DNA of 17,500 bases from Chrysomallon squamiferum (GCA_012295275.1 CM022665.1:41481152-41498651); one strand, 5' to 3'; counted from the first letter of the stretch, positions 1 through 8,400 are shown. Notes: generated by a model not told the origin, from the letters alone. Numbers and translations are program-made.

Positions 1-28
1 CAGAATCTGACAGAATATTTCATTTCAG

Positions 29-99
29 GTGCATCATCCTTTGAGATGGCAGAGGAGCTAGACAGAGTTCCCACACTGGAAGCATTCCCACCAAACCAG
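29..99 (+). CDS. CPSF2: CPSF2 (CPSF100), third-last coding exon (partial gene)
   Basis: This exon starts after an acceptor ending ttcag (AG at 27-28) and ends at CAG|gtaaaa. Only one frame is open. It begins with two bases that complete a codon from an upstream exon outside the window, then encodes 23 residues ending TLEAFPPNQ. The segment itself is weakly conserved; it is assigned because it joins in phase to the next exon, which is unmistakable CPSF2. CPSF2 is a metallo-beta-lactamase/beta-CASP protein without catalytic activity that pairs with the endonuclease CPSF73 and symplekin in the nuclear cleavage and polyadenylation complex. Everything N-terminal, including the beta-lactamase and beta-CASP domains, lies off the left edge. 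Confidence 0.85.
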
Positions 100-973
100 G
101 TAAAAACAAAAACAGCATACATTTAACCCTTTCCTTGCAATGATTAGACATATCCAGTAAAAAAAAAAAAAATGTATTAGCATTAACTGTGGAAAGTGAA
201 TTTAGCATACAACTTTAAAAAAAAAAAAAAAAAAAAATTCTCATTATACTGTGAGAAGCAGAAACACACACTAAGCATTGAATAAAGTCCAGTAAGTGCT
301 GCCATCTGTGGGACAGCAGTGTAACTAATAGTCTTGTTGATTTTAGTTCCACTGTGAAAACAGTTGAGCCTAATTTTAATTTAAAACTCGGACACAGGAT
401 TAAAAGTTTATAATATTTGAGTAATGTCAATGGAAGAAAAATATCATATTCTAAAATCTGTTCTGAGTGTAAAGCATGTTGTTTGTGTTTGTTTAATTTT
501 TTGATTGATCGGTGTTCAAGGTTTGAACAGAACAGAGAGTCTGCAAATACCTTGCTTGATCAGTGGATTAAAATTATTGACCATTTTAATCATTTTGCCA
601 CTAATATTTAAACTAGGATTAACGACAATCTAGAGATCTGTTATCTTGTCACTGGACTTTATTTATGATGTCTTTATTTTTGTGGAATGATTGATCGATT
701 ATTCAGCAGAATGGATTAAATTAACAAAATAATGCAAATGCTCAGTTAACAAGGGAAATAACTTAAAACTAATGTGTTCCACTCCATTTTCATTTAAATA
801 AGAGTTGTGTCCCATTATTTACCAGCATAATTATTAACACCAGAAACACTGTTTGTTGATTAAAGAAAGTTGCTTAATGTTCTTTTCTTCTTTATTTTTT
901 TTTTTTTTTTTTTAAGCTTATACATGTAATAAAAATAACATTTTTAATATTAATTTGGATTATTTTTTAATAG
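100..973 (+). other. CPSF2 intron (874 bp)
   Basis: This is a GT-AG intron with donor gtaaaa at 100 and acceptor ttttttaatag at 973. It is AT-rich, with poly-A near 160-172 and 218-237 and a poly-T run near 895-914. It contains no other supported gene; the short open frames here are chance. A motif AAGGGAAATAACTT near 752-765 resembles a sequence common in mollusc genomes (recollection, not checked). Confidence 0.85.
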
Positions 974-1108
974 GTTCCCGTACACACATCAGTATTTATT
1001 AATGAACCAAAGCTGTCCGATTTCAAAATGGTTCTGCTCCAGGAGGGAATCCACTGCGAGTTTGTAGCCGGTGTTCTGATTTGTAACAACTCTGTGGCCG
1101 TCAGAAGG
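974..1108 (+). CDS. CPSF2: CPSF2 (CPSF100), penultimate coding exon
   Basis: This is a phase-0 exon of exactly 45 codons between ttaatag| and AGG|gtatgt. The translation contains [20 protein letters not shown] and then [17 protein letters not shown]. These align nearly residue for residue with the C-terminal domain of animal CPSF2 (vertebrate form SVFMNEPRLSDFK and EFVGGVLVCNNQVAVRR, from memory). In known structures the C-terminal domains of CPSF100 and CPSF73 pack together and onto symplekin, so this exon belongs to the scaffold part of the cleavage module, not the nuclease fold. Codon use is unremarkable and GC is well above that of the flanking introns. Confidence 0.96.
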
Positions 1109-1266
1109 GTATGTGAACTGGTATAAAATAACATAATAATGCCGATGTCATATCATAGGACACAGATTGTAATCAGCTTGACATTTGTCACCAACATACG
1201 TTTTTTTTCATCTGTATCTCCTGTCAACAGAATTGTCTTCTTTTTTTCTGTTTTTTAACCTCATTC

Positions 1267-1454
1267 TCATCTTCACACCTTTTTTCATTTGTATTATCTT
1301 TATCTGTTTAATGTCTTCCAAGAGAATTTCAGAATTTTATTACCTTTTCTTTTTTTTTTAATAGTCTTTGACAAATGTCATCTTCACACCTTTTTCTATT
1401 TTTAATATCTTTATCTATTTAACATCTTTCATGAGAATTTCAGAATTATATTAC
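1267..1454. repeat. Imperfect ~110-bp tandem duplication in the CPSF2 intron
   Basis: Copy 1 (1267-1343) and copy 2 (1378-1454) both start TCATCTTCACACCTTTTT, share TATCTTTATCT, and end GAGAATTTCAGAATT(T/A)TATTAC. The offset is about 111 bp, with a T-rich linker between. It is intronic and does not touch the splice sites. Confidence 0.88.
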
Positions 1455-1908
1455 AGGTTTTTTTTAACAAATAACACCTCCAAAACAGAATTTTTTAGCT
1501 ATGCAAGTTATGTATATCTGTTGACAGCATACAGTGAGAAATACATATGTCTATATTAAAACAAATTTATCAACATTAAAAAGATAATGACAATCTGTGT
1601 GATAATTGCAGTATATTAACATGACCACAAAAACAAAACAAAAACAAAAAAAAAATTTATATATATAAATAATGAAAAAAAAAAATAAAATAAATAAATA
1701 GTAAAATTAAAGAAAAAAGTAAATTAATAAAGAGTGAATATCTGAGGATTTAAGTGTGATGTATTGCATGTGTTTATTTATAGTTATTTACTGAGATTTG
1801 AAATAGCTTTTTCATAGTTTTTGTAGTAATTACAATAGATCAGATACACACTTTATCAATACAAATATATATATATAGATATATATACATATGTTTATTT
1901 ATTTTTGT

Positions 1909-1910
<2 letters not shown>

Positions 1911-1944
<34 letters not shown>
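1911..1944. repeat. 34-T homopolymer upstream of the last CPSF2 acceptor
   Basis: This is the longest homopolymer in the window. It ends 53 bp before the acceptor AG at 1996-1997. Confidence 0.95.
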
Positions 1945-1945
<1 letters not shown>

Positions 1946-1997
1946 TGGAGTGACTATTTTACTTTTACATTTCTAATTTACTTATTTTATTTTTCAG

Positions 1998-2090
1998 AAT
2001 GAAGCTGGCAGGATACAACTGGAAGGTACTCTGTGTGATGATTATTACCGAATCCGTGAAATTCTCTATCAGCAGTATGCCATTGTCTGA
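1998..2090 (+). CDS. CPSF2: CPSF2 (CPSF100), last coding exon with stop
   Basis: This exon begins in phase 0 after ttttcag and runs 30 codons to TGA at 2088-2090. The protein ends [20 protein letters not shown] followed by ILYQQYAIV. Vertebrate CPSF2 ends with almost the same block (TGRIGLEGCLCQDFYRIRD, LLYEQYAIV, from memory), including the terminal YAIV, so the reading frame and true C-terminus are certain. With the two exons before it, 98 residues of a protein usually near 780 residues are present. The next gene downstream is on the opposite strand and converges on this one. Confidence 0.97.
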   Translation, partial: NEAGRIQLEGTLCDDYYRIREILYQQYAIV

Positions 2091-2221
2091 GTCACTTCAA
2101 AATCACAGCAGTCATCCTTTATCACCAATGTCACTGTTTTACTACATTGACAGAACCCTTGTGTTGTGACGATATAAAAAAAAACATTAACCCAATCATT
2201 AATTTGTTTAATAAGACTGCA

Positions 2222-2227
2222 AATAAA
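2222..2227 (+). terminator. Candidate CPSF2 poly(A) signal AATAAA
   Basis: This is the first canonical AATAAA after the CPSF2 stop, 132 nt downstream, followed by T/G-containing sequence. Further AATAAA hexamers at 2573-2578, 2577-2582 and 2841-2846 could give longer 3'UTRs. In DNA this AT-rich the hexamer also occurs often by chance. Confidence 0.45.
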
Positions 2228-3999
2228 TATTAATTTTTAGAAAGGCTGGATTTTATTAAGGTATTGTTAAAAAAAAAAAGATAATGTGAAAAGAAAGAAG
2301 AAAAAAGAAATAAAATACAAAATAGATCTTAAAACAGATATTTATTCTTCTGTCATTATACTCTTTTAATATACTTGTAGCTATATTTTTATTTTTTTTA
2401 TTTTATTTTTGTCTTTTTGTGCACCATTTTAAAAACAATCAAAATTCAACTATTTTACTCATTCATCTGTTTTAAACTACAGTTTGATGAGTACGTTCTG
2501 GTTCATTTTTTTTTTACTCATATACACATATTATTAATGTACACAATTATCATTTGGTGAACTTGAACGGATAATAAATAAAGATAATGATCAGATCTTT
2601 ATTTACACATTCTGTCCAAGAGTTGATTATAAAGTATAGTTTCTTGAAAAAAAAAAAAACAAAAACAAACCCAGACCATAGCCAGAATCTTCATTGATAC
2701 GTTAGCCCCAAAAATTTGCATTATATGAATTACAGAGCAACAAGATCACCATCATCTATGCCTTCATTATTTTTTTTGAATGTCAGAGATTTTTGGTAAC
2801 CACTATTCTTCCTGTATAAAATTTATAGTTCAGGACAGACAATAAAATTTGAAATACATTCTGGCTGTGCTCTGAAATGACTTTTTATAAAAGTTCTTTT
2901 GACATTTAAAGAATTGTTATTCTTCTAACTGTGACTTGCATGTACAGTTTTGTTAGCTGTTAACATTTAACTGTAACAGTTAAACATTTTGTAAAAAGCT
3001 ATTTACAACTGTGTGTTACACTGCAAAAAACAAAAACAGACAATAAATCAGTGTTAAAATAAATATTTATTGTCTTTTTTATATGTTAAGGGTAGACATG
3101 GCAAAAAAACAAATAAAAATGTTAAATCAATCCTTACACATTCTTCCTTGTTGTTCACAGAACACAAAACAAAACAAAAGTGTGAAAGAGGTAAATAGTT
3201 GATAGATACTATCAGTTTTGGTAAACTGTAAAATTAACGGATTTTTAAATAATTTTGTTTCATACATACTTCATATGACTGACTTCTACAAGTCATAAAT
3301 AAAACTGTCCTGAGAACAAGATAATTTTTATTTTTAGAACTAAATTCACGTGGAAGCTTACCATAAAAATAAAATTTGAAAAAAAAAATATATATGAATT
3401 TAATATCCAGTGCAGAATAAATAAATTTGTACCTAATAAGTATTGCTACTAAATGCTAATTGTGTGTATTTCTAATTCCAAACTTTCAAAAATTTCATTG
3501 TAAATGGCTAAGGAATTTGCCTTCCCATCAATGATAACATGTATTTAAAGATTCTTGATTGTTAATGAAGTTAAGAGTAAAAATAGTCCAACAATTCTGT
3601 CATTATAAAAATATTTTGGGTATAAACAAATGTTAATTCACAAAAACAAATCAAACTGAAGGTGAATTATATATTTTTGCAGCATGGTGTATAAAGGTAT
3701 ACTTTTCTATGACTTCTTTGTTTTATCAAATTATTAACTGTTCTTTACAAATACATTACTGTCAAATGTTTGAATTCAAATATATTTTCACACAAAACGA
3801 GTTAAGACTTCACACATTTTGTGTAAACAAAGAATTCTTGTATCACAGTTGATTATATTATTATGTGCACCAAGTAAAGCATACATTTGAAAAAGTAAAG
3901 AAACAGTCTAAAAACTTTATAATAAATTATATCAGTAGATTTGGGATAATATATTTTTACTTGTGATATGTATATAAATCCAAAATAAAACAGTTAAAG

Positions 4000-4081
4000 G
4001 AAGCAACAGAATGTATTTAGATGAATAGTTTGAACCACCAGAAGCAACAAAATGTATTTAGGTGGTAAGTTTGAACCACCA
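4000..4081. repeat. 41-bp imperfect tandem duplication (2 copies)
   Basis: Copy 1 is 4000-4040 and copy 2 is 4041-4081. Both start GAAGCAACA and end TTTGAACCACCA. I count 36 of 41 positions identical, with the differences clustered in the middle (positions 22-27 of the unit). The repeat lies between the two convergent genes, possibly in a 3'UTR. Confidence 0.9.
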
Positions 4082-4338
4082 AATTTACATTTCAAGAGAT
4101 TTATTACAACAAAAATAATTAAAAAATGAAATAAAATAAATGAAAAAATTATCATTACTGTCAATTCAATACCATTACTCCTGCTAAGGTCTCATCATCT
4201 TATTTAAATATAATTTTTAAAAATTTCCAGACAATAAAAAGACACTCTTGCTACTGATCTTGAATGTAGCCAACAATATTAAGTTCTTTTCTAACACTAA
4301 CAAATTTGCTTGAAAAGTCAAATAAATGTTAACGTGTT

Positions 4339-4344
4339 TTTATT
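4339..4344 (-). terminator. Candidate MAD2L1BP poly(A) signal AATAAA (minus strand)
   Basis: TTTATT on the plus strand is the first canonical minus-strand AATAAA after the MAD2L1BP stop, about 605 nt downstream. An ATTAAA variant lies nearer (plus TTTAAT, about 4468-4473), and another AATAAA lies at 4100-4105. The choice is tentative. Confidence 0.3.
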
Positions 4345-4701
4345 GACATATCCATGTTTTCAAGTTCCTCCTCATTCATACAAATAAATACTAATCATTT
4401 ACATATACATTATACATATGTATGTAAAAATATCTAATGAATTAATCTGTTCTTTTCTGAATAAATACATTTAATTAATTATACTGAGATCATGAAATGA
4501 ATATAATAATTAACATATTCATTTAGACATGTATATTATTTACAAATTTCATAAAACACAGATGAATAACTTCATCTAAAATGCATAAAATGTTTCTAAA
4601 AACTAATCTGACACAGGCAACAACCAGATAATGAAGAAATTCATTTGTTTCAGTTATCGTTAGTGACACTAAATAAAGTGTTGTTATCTTATATATTTCT
4701 T

Positions 4702-4720
4702 ACACACACACACACACACA
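4702..4720. repeat. (AC)n microsatellite
   Basis: This is an uninterrupted AC dinucleotide tract of about 9.5 units in the MAD2L1BP 3' flank. Confidence 0.95.
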
Positions 4721-4947
4721 GACACAATGATTATAATTACTGTTATACCATACTGTTCTACAAATTAAAATCGTAAAAATAAAATTAAAAGATTTCTTAT
4801 ATTTTTCCCAAAAATAATTATGGAACCCACTGAAGTCTGAAGGCTAATTAAGCAATTGCTTCTAGATATTTTTAAGGGCTCTAAACAGCCTTGTATTAGT
4901 TTATACAAAATTTTTAAAAAAGTTAAAATGGATTTAAAATCCTACTC

Positions 4948-5799
4948 TTAGCATTTATTACTAGATTTGCTTCTGTATCCTTTGACAACTACAGGAGACT
5001 GAAACCAAATCATATCTTCTACAGCCGAATCGGTGTCAAATCCTGAATCTGAGCTCGATGAAAAAATATTATTCTGCTTCACAGGCTGCATACTAGTGCT
5101 TCTGCTCCCTGAACTCTTCGATGACGAAAGTCTGCCTGGAATGGGAAAAAACTTTGTTGAGTAAATACAGTTTGATGACTTTTGGGATTTTTCTGCAGAG
5201 GACATCTCAGGGTCATCAATGTCCATGGATTCTTCAGCATCTGCACCAGAGACCTCAAAGACGTTGTTACTGCTGCCTAGCAATGCGGTGGATGAGGTAT
5301 CATTCACGTCCAGCAGTTCAATTCCCGATATATCAAACTCTTCTTCGTGCTGGGTCAAGTTATGAGAAGAGGAACTTGACCGATTGCAACTAATGTTGAA
5401 AACAAACTGTTTACATTTCTGTGGAATTTTGAAAGCCGGTTTGGGAAGAAACCATTCTATTCTGCAATCACGAGGTGCTCTTACTAACAGGGTCATGGTT
5501 GTCGGTGATATACATTTGACGTCGCCCAACATGTCCTGTGTTATAAGCTGACGATAGAGATGTCTTATGAAGGATTTGTCTTTCAGCGGTTCTGCATCTG
5601 GACACACTGGTGGCAGGTTGACTAAATATGTTTCTTTGGGACTGACTACAGTTCCACCAAACAGAATCATCACTTGATGAACTTCTGGAAATCGTTCGAA
5701 CAGTCGAATCAAATTCTCGAAAAGCTGCTCAAGACTGGACACAGCATTGTGGGATTTCCTTTCTTCAACTTTTTTCAAGACTTGTTGTTGTCGGTAATC
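4948..5799 (-). CDS. MAD2L1BP: p31comet / MAD2L1-binding protein, exon 2 (residues 72-354)
   Basis: This is the large second exon, entered after an acceptor reading tttactcttcag on the minus strand, in phase 0, and ending at TAA (4950-4948). Conserved p31comet blocks appear in order: ILFGGTVVSPKETY (about 116-129), RHLYRQL (150-156), RDCRIEWFLPKP (181-192), FVFNISC (203-209) and VEDMIWFQSPVVVKGYR (331-347). The last matches the human C-terminus EDYIWFQAPVTFKGFR (from memory). p31comet has a HORMA-like fold, binds closed MAD2 and hands it to TRIP13 for remodelling, disassembling the mitotic checkpoint complex. Residues about 212-329 are a serine-rich, acidic insertion absent from the human protein. 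Its GC content is much higher than that of the introns, so it is coding and not a retained intron. The protein is 354 residues against 274 in human. Confidence 0.95.
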   Translation of the reverse strand, partial: DYRQQQVLKKVEERKSHNAVSSLEQLFENLIRLFERFPEVHQVMILFGGTVVSPKETYLVNLPPVCPDAEPLKDKSFIRHLYRQLITQDMLGDVKCISPTTMTLLVRAPRDCRIEWFLPKPAFKIPQKCKQFVFNISCNRSSSSSHNLTQHEEEFDISGIELLDVNDTSSTALLGSSNNVFEVSGADAEESMDIDDPEMSSAEKSQKSSNCIYSTKFFPIPGRLSSSKSSGSRSTSMQPVKQNNIFSSSSDSGFDTDSAVEDMIWFQSPVVVKGYRSKSSNKC

Positions 5800-6148
5800 C
5801 TGAAGAGTAAAAAAAAAATCAAGACAAAACTGCAACAAAACATTTTAACTTTTTCAAAAATTAGATTAAATGTAAAAGTGCAGCAAATTAGAACAAAATA
5901 TGAATACAATTATCGAAGCGATAATGATAATCGTAAACACATCAGTGCCAGTGTCAATAACTGAATCATGAATGACTCGAACGGGTATTCGCGTATTATT
6001 ACATACATGTTTAATGTTATAATAATGACTATTGATTTAACCATAAATATATAAAAAAAATTAACTATTAAATATAAAAGTCGGTCAAATATATAATTAT
6101 TTATAATGATCCATTCGTAATATTAAATAAACTGTAAACGTTATCAAC
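5800..6148 (-). other. MAD2L1BP intron (349 bp)
   Basis: This is a phase-0 GT-AG intron on the minus strand. The donor is AAG|gttgat and the acceptor follows a long T run (ttttactcttcag). A second in-frame donor nine bases further in (AAC|gtttac) would add three residues but has a poorer exon end. The intron is AT-rich and holds nothing else recognisable. Confidence 0.85.
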
Positions 6149-6361
6149 CTTCATTTTATTTTGTTGCCGAATGTTTTCGTTTCGATCAAAATCTTGTTTT
6201 AAATTTTCAAACGGTAGTGGAATCTGTTCTCGCTCATACATACAGTACTTTATAAGTTCATTGATGATTACACCCCTAGAGCTAGGATTTAAGTCACAAT
6301 CGAAAGAAATACTACACGAAGACTGTTCAGTGTACTTTATCTTTTTTTGAAAACCCGCCAT
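6149..6361 (-). CDS. MAD2L1BP: p31comet / MAD2L1-binding protein, exon 1 (residues 1-71)
   Basis: The start is ATG at 6361-6359 in an excellent Kozak context (GCCATGG). The frame is open a little further upstream but has no earlier ATG. The exon encodes 71 residues, MAGFQKK... ending QNKMK, and splices in phase 0 to exon 2. The block LIKYCMYEREQIPLPFENLK (36-55) corresponds to human LLKHIMYQRQQLPLPYEQLK (from memory), an N-terminal helix and loop of the HORMA-like domain. The human Gln83 that contributes to MAD2 binding falls at Glu43 here. The disordered N-terminus before this block is about 40 residues shorter than in human. Confidence 0.93.
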
Positions 6362-6600
6362 GGCCAAATCTTAAAGGGAGGTAAATACATTGACCGATTA
6401 CGACAGACTGGTTTTCTTATCTTTTTATTTTTAAAATCTAAAAATGGGAATTCTAAATGCTTGAGTCCGGCTAAAATACAAATAATGCTAAATAACACAG
6501 TATTCTTTACCCCTTCATTAATGAAGTCAGAATCGCGTATTTTACGCATGTCGTGGTAGAATTTCAAATCAGCAAAACGTTTTTTTCTTTTCTTTTTCTT
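6362..6600 (-). promoter_or_regulatory. MAD2L1BP 5'UTR and presumed promoter region
   Basis: This is the sequence directly upstream of the MAD2L1BP start codon on the minus strand. On the minus strand a TTACCTCCCTTTAA motif lies within 20 nt of the ATG. No TATA box at a convincing spacing is seen and the transcription start is unknown. The assignment rests only on position. Confidence 0.4.
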
Positions 6601-6610
6601 GCTTTCTTTC

Positions 6611-6638
6611 TTTTTTTTTTTTTTAAAAAAAAAAAAAA
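6611..6638. repeat. T14-A14 homopolymer junction
   Basis: Fourteen T (6611-6624) are directly followed by fourteen A (6625-6638), a perfect palindrome that could fold or exclude nucleosomes. It sits about 250 bp upstream of the MAD2L1BP start codon. Confidence 0.92.
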
Positions 6639-7018
6639 TTACAAAACAAAAAATTCTTTAATAAATATATAACAGACATTTTTTTTTTAGAAGTACAATA
6701 AAATAAATAAATAAATAAATAAATAATAAAATAATAATAATAGCAGCGAGTCTTTAGAATCTTTGTCGGTTTCTAAGAGAAAGTAACTGTGTTAGTTATA
6801 AAACTTTAACCAACGGTAATTACCCTTTACTGGCAATGCAGAAACTGTCGTCTGGCTTTATTTTATAACGTCTATACATAAAATATGTCATATCCATATT
6901 ATTATTTTTGTTGTCGTTGTCGATATTTTCTTTTCTATAATTTTATATGTGTGCATTTATTTCGTCAGCTACATAGGAAAGTAGAAATTTGATGTCATTC
7001 CCAAACTGGTGGGATTTT

Positions 7019-7049
<31 letters not shown>

Positions 7050-7220
7050 CCCTTTTTTTATTTTCTATGTTGGTCTTATTGTTTAACATAAATTTTTCTT
7101 ACTTTGTATAATTTAAAAAAAAAATTAAATTTAAATTGTTTTAAAAAAAATTTTTATTTATATTTTATTAATTGTTGTTGTTTACAAACCGAATATTTTT
7201 ATTTACAACGTGTAATTATA
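6639..7220. other. AT-rich low-complexity spacer
   Basis: This stretch contains (AAAT)n/(AAT)n at about 6697-6742, a kappaB-like GGGATTTTCC at 7011-7020 and a run of 29 T at 7021-7049. No gene is seen on either strand. Confidence 0.75.
7021..7049. repeat. 29-T homopolymer
   Basis: An unbroken T run immediately follows the kappaB-like decamer at 7011-7020. Confidence 0.95.
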
Positions 7221-7780
7221 TTCAGCGATGTCAACAATATCTGTAAAATCTCACAGAAGCGTTAGTAGGATACGACCTCAGTACCTCCAAAACCGTAAAT
7301 CTTATTGCAAATCTGGCGAAGTCTGTTCCATCGTACGATTGTCAGGGAAGTCGGTCAAATGAAGCCAGATTACAAGCAATGACATCACCAGGATACTAAA
7401 TTACGTCACACTTTCAGGGCAGACCGCGTTAATATGACCCTGCTGGGACACAGTCAAGTGCCGTGTATGAATCCGTGTTAGATAACGCCACTTAACCGTT
7501 TCCCAACTGAAAAGCTTTCAACGCCTGTGCAATAACCACACTTCGGTAACGGTTCGTCAGTATGACGTAACACTCGAGAGAAGGTCGTGATAAGCCGAAG
7601 TAGAGCCAAGCCACATGTCCGGAGAAGAGAGAGAGTAAGAAAGAGAAAGAGAGAAAAAAAGGTCAAAGCCATGTCAGTAGGTCACGCCATGTTACCTAAG
7701 GAATGCCATTAACGCACAATTAGCTAACAATTGGTATTGAAATCATAGCGGATAACTATAGTGAACGCTTCACTAGCTAT
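7221..7780. promoter_or_regulatory. GC-richer non-coding island 1 (candidate regulatory module)
   Basis: This is a sharp change from the poly-T/AT-rich DNA on both sides to complex sequence with many CpGs. Exact motifs include TTACGTCA (7401-7408), TGACGTAA (7563-7570), the CRE variant TGACATCA (7380-7387), two AGGTCA half-sites (7660-7665, 7679-7684) and a palindrome TAGTGAA-CGC-TTCACTA (7759-7775). A purine tract (GA-rich) runs about 7621-7660. No open frame of coding character is found. The regulatory role is inference from composition and motif density. Confidence 0.35.
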
Positions 7781-8056
7781 TATTGGGTTTAATACCACTT
7801 AATAAATTTCCAAATGTATTATTAAAAGATAAAGAATGTCATAAAATAGCTTTCGTTGTTATATTAACAATTATTGTTGATTTAAAGATAAAAGAGAGCT
7901 CTGTGTAATTCTGTTTATCAAACAGTGGAAGAGATAAATATTATATTCACTTATTACAACCATTAATTAGGAAAATAATTTTACTCTTATTTTTATTTAT
8001 TTGATATATACTAATGAATTTTCCTCCATTCTTTGATTCAAACCTAAAATCTATCT
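7781..8056. other. AT-rich spacer
   Basis: Unique AT-rich sequence; nothing recognisable is seen in it. Confidence 0.7.
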
Positions 8057-8265
8057 TTACGACACGTCGAAATTTTAGTCTCAAGTTTAGTTGTTTTTGT
8101 TGTTGTTGTTGTTTTTTTTTTTTTTGTGGGGTTCTTTCCAGATTTATTTAATCAGTTTTATTATTACGACACGTTCTTTTAGTCTCCAGTTTATTTATTT
8201 ATTTTATTTTATTTTATTTTATTTTTTTTTTTTTTTTTCAGATTTATTTAATCAGTTTTATTATT
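8057..8265. repeat. Imperfect ~105-bp tandem duplication (2 copies)
   Basis: Copy 1 (about 8057-8163) and copy 2 (about 8164-8265) both begin TTACGACACG, contain TTTTAGTCTC, have a long T-rich middle and end with a shared block CAGATTTATTTAATCAGTTT plus TATTATTA. The T-rich middles differ: (GTT)n plus T14 in copy 1, (TTTTA)n plus poly-T in copy 2. They evolved by microsatellite slippage after the duplication. Confidence 0.88.
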
Positions 8266-8400
8266 ATAATATATTTACTAAGATAAGGAAAGTATCACCG
8301 CCGATATTAGTCAAAGAGCATCAGATTAATGTTTGTTTATATTATATATTACTCAGATATTTATTTTACTTTTGTTAACTTTCACCACTTAATATAATTA

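Larger units (their letters stand above)
1109..1997 (+). other. CPSF2 last intron (889 bp)
   Basis: This is a GT-AG intron with donor gtatgtga and acceptor ttatttttcag. It is very AT-rich. It holds an imperfect tandem duplication (1267-1454), an (AT)n patch near 1866-1890 and an unbroken run of 34 T at 1911-1944, about 50 bp before the acceptor, where it may act as an extra pyrimidine tract. No coding sequence is seen. Confidence 0.88.
2091..4947. other. Convergent 3'UTRs and spacer between CPSF2 and MAD2L1BP
   Basis: These 2.86 kb lie between the two stop codons. They are strongly AT-rich, with no open frame of note on either strand. They contain candidate poly(A) signals for both genes, an (AC)n tract and a 41-bp tandem duplication. 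Which parts are transcribed cannot be decided from sequence alone. No tRNA, hairpin RNA gene or transposon is recognised. Confidence 0.7.

Noticed and set aside
5121-5393. 90-codon plus-strand open frame inside MAD2L1BP exon 2
   Set aside because: It is antisense to a well-supported conserved exon.
6337-6567. 76-codon minus-strand frame upstream of and overlapping MAD2L1BP exon 1
   Set aside because: It is in another frame and ends just inside the MAD2L1BP coding start; at most an upstream frame, with no support.
6560-6570. CHR-like TTTGAA in the MAD2L1BP upstream region, as in mitotic gene promoters
   Set aside because: A six-base AT-rich word is expected very often here, and no matching CDE was found at the right spacing.
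8091-8378. 95-codon hydrophobic open frame
   Set aside because: It is poly-T and the tandem duplication translated into F and L; such frames are common in this DNA.
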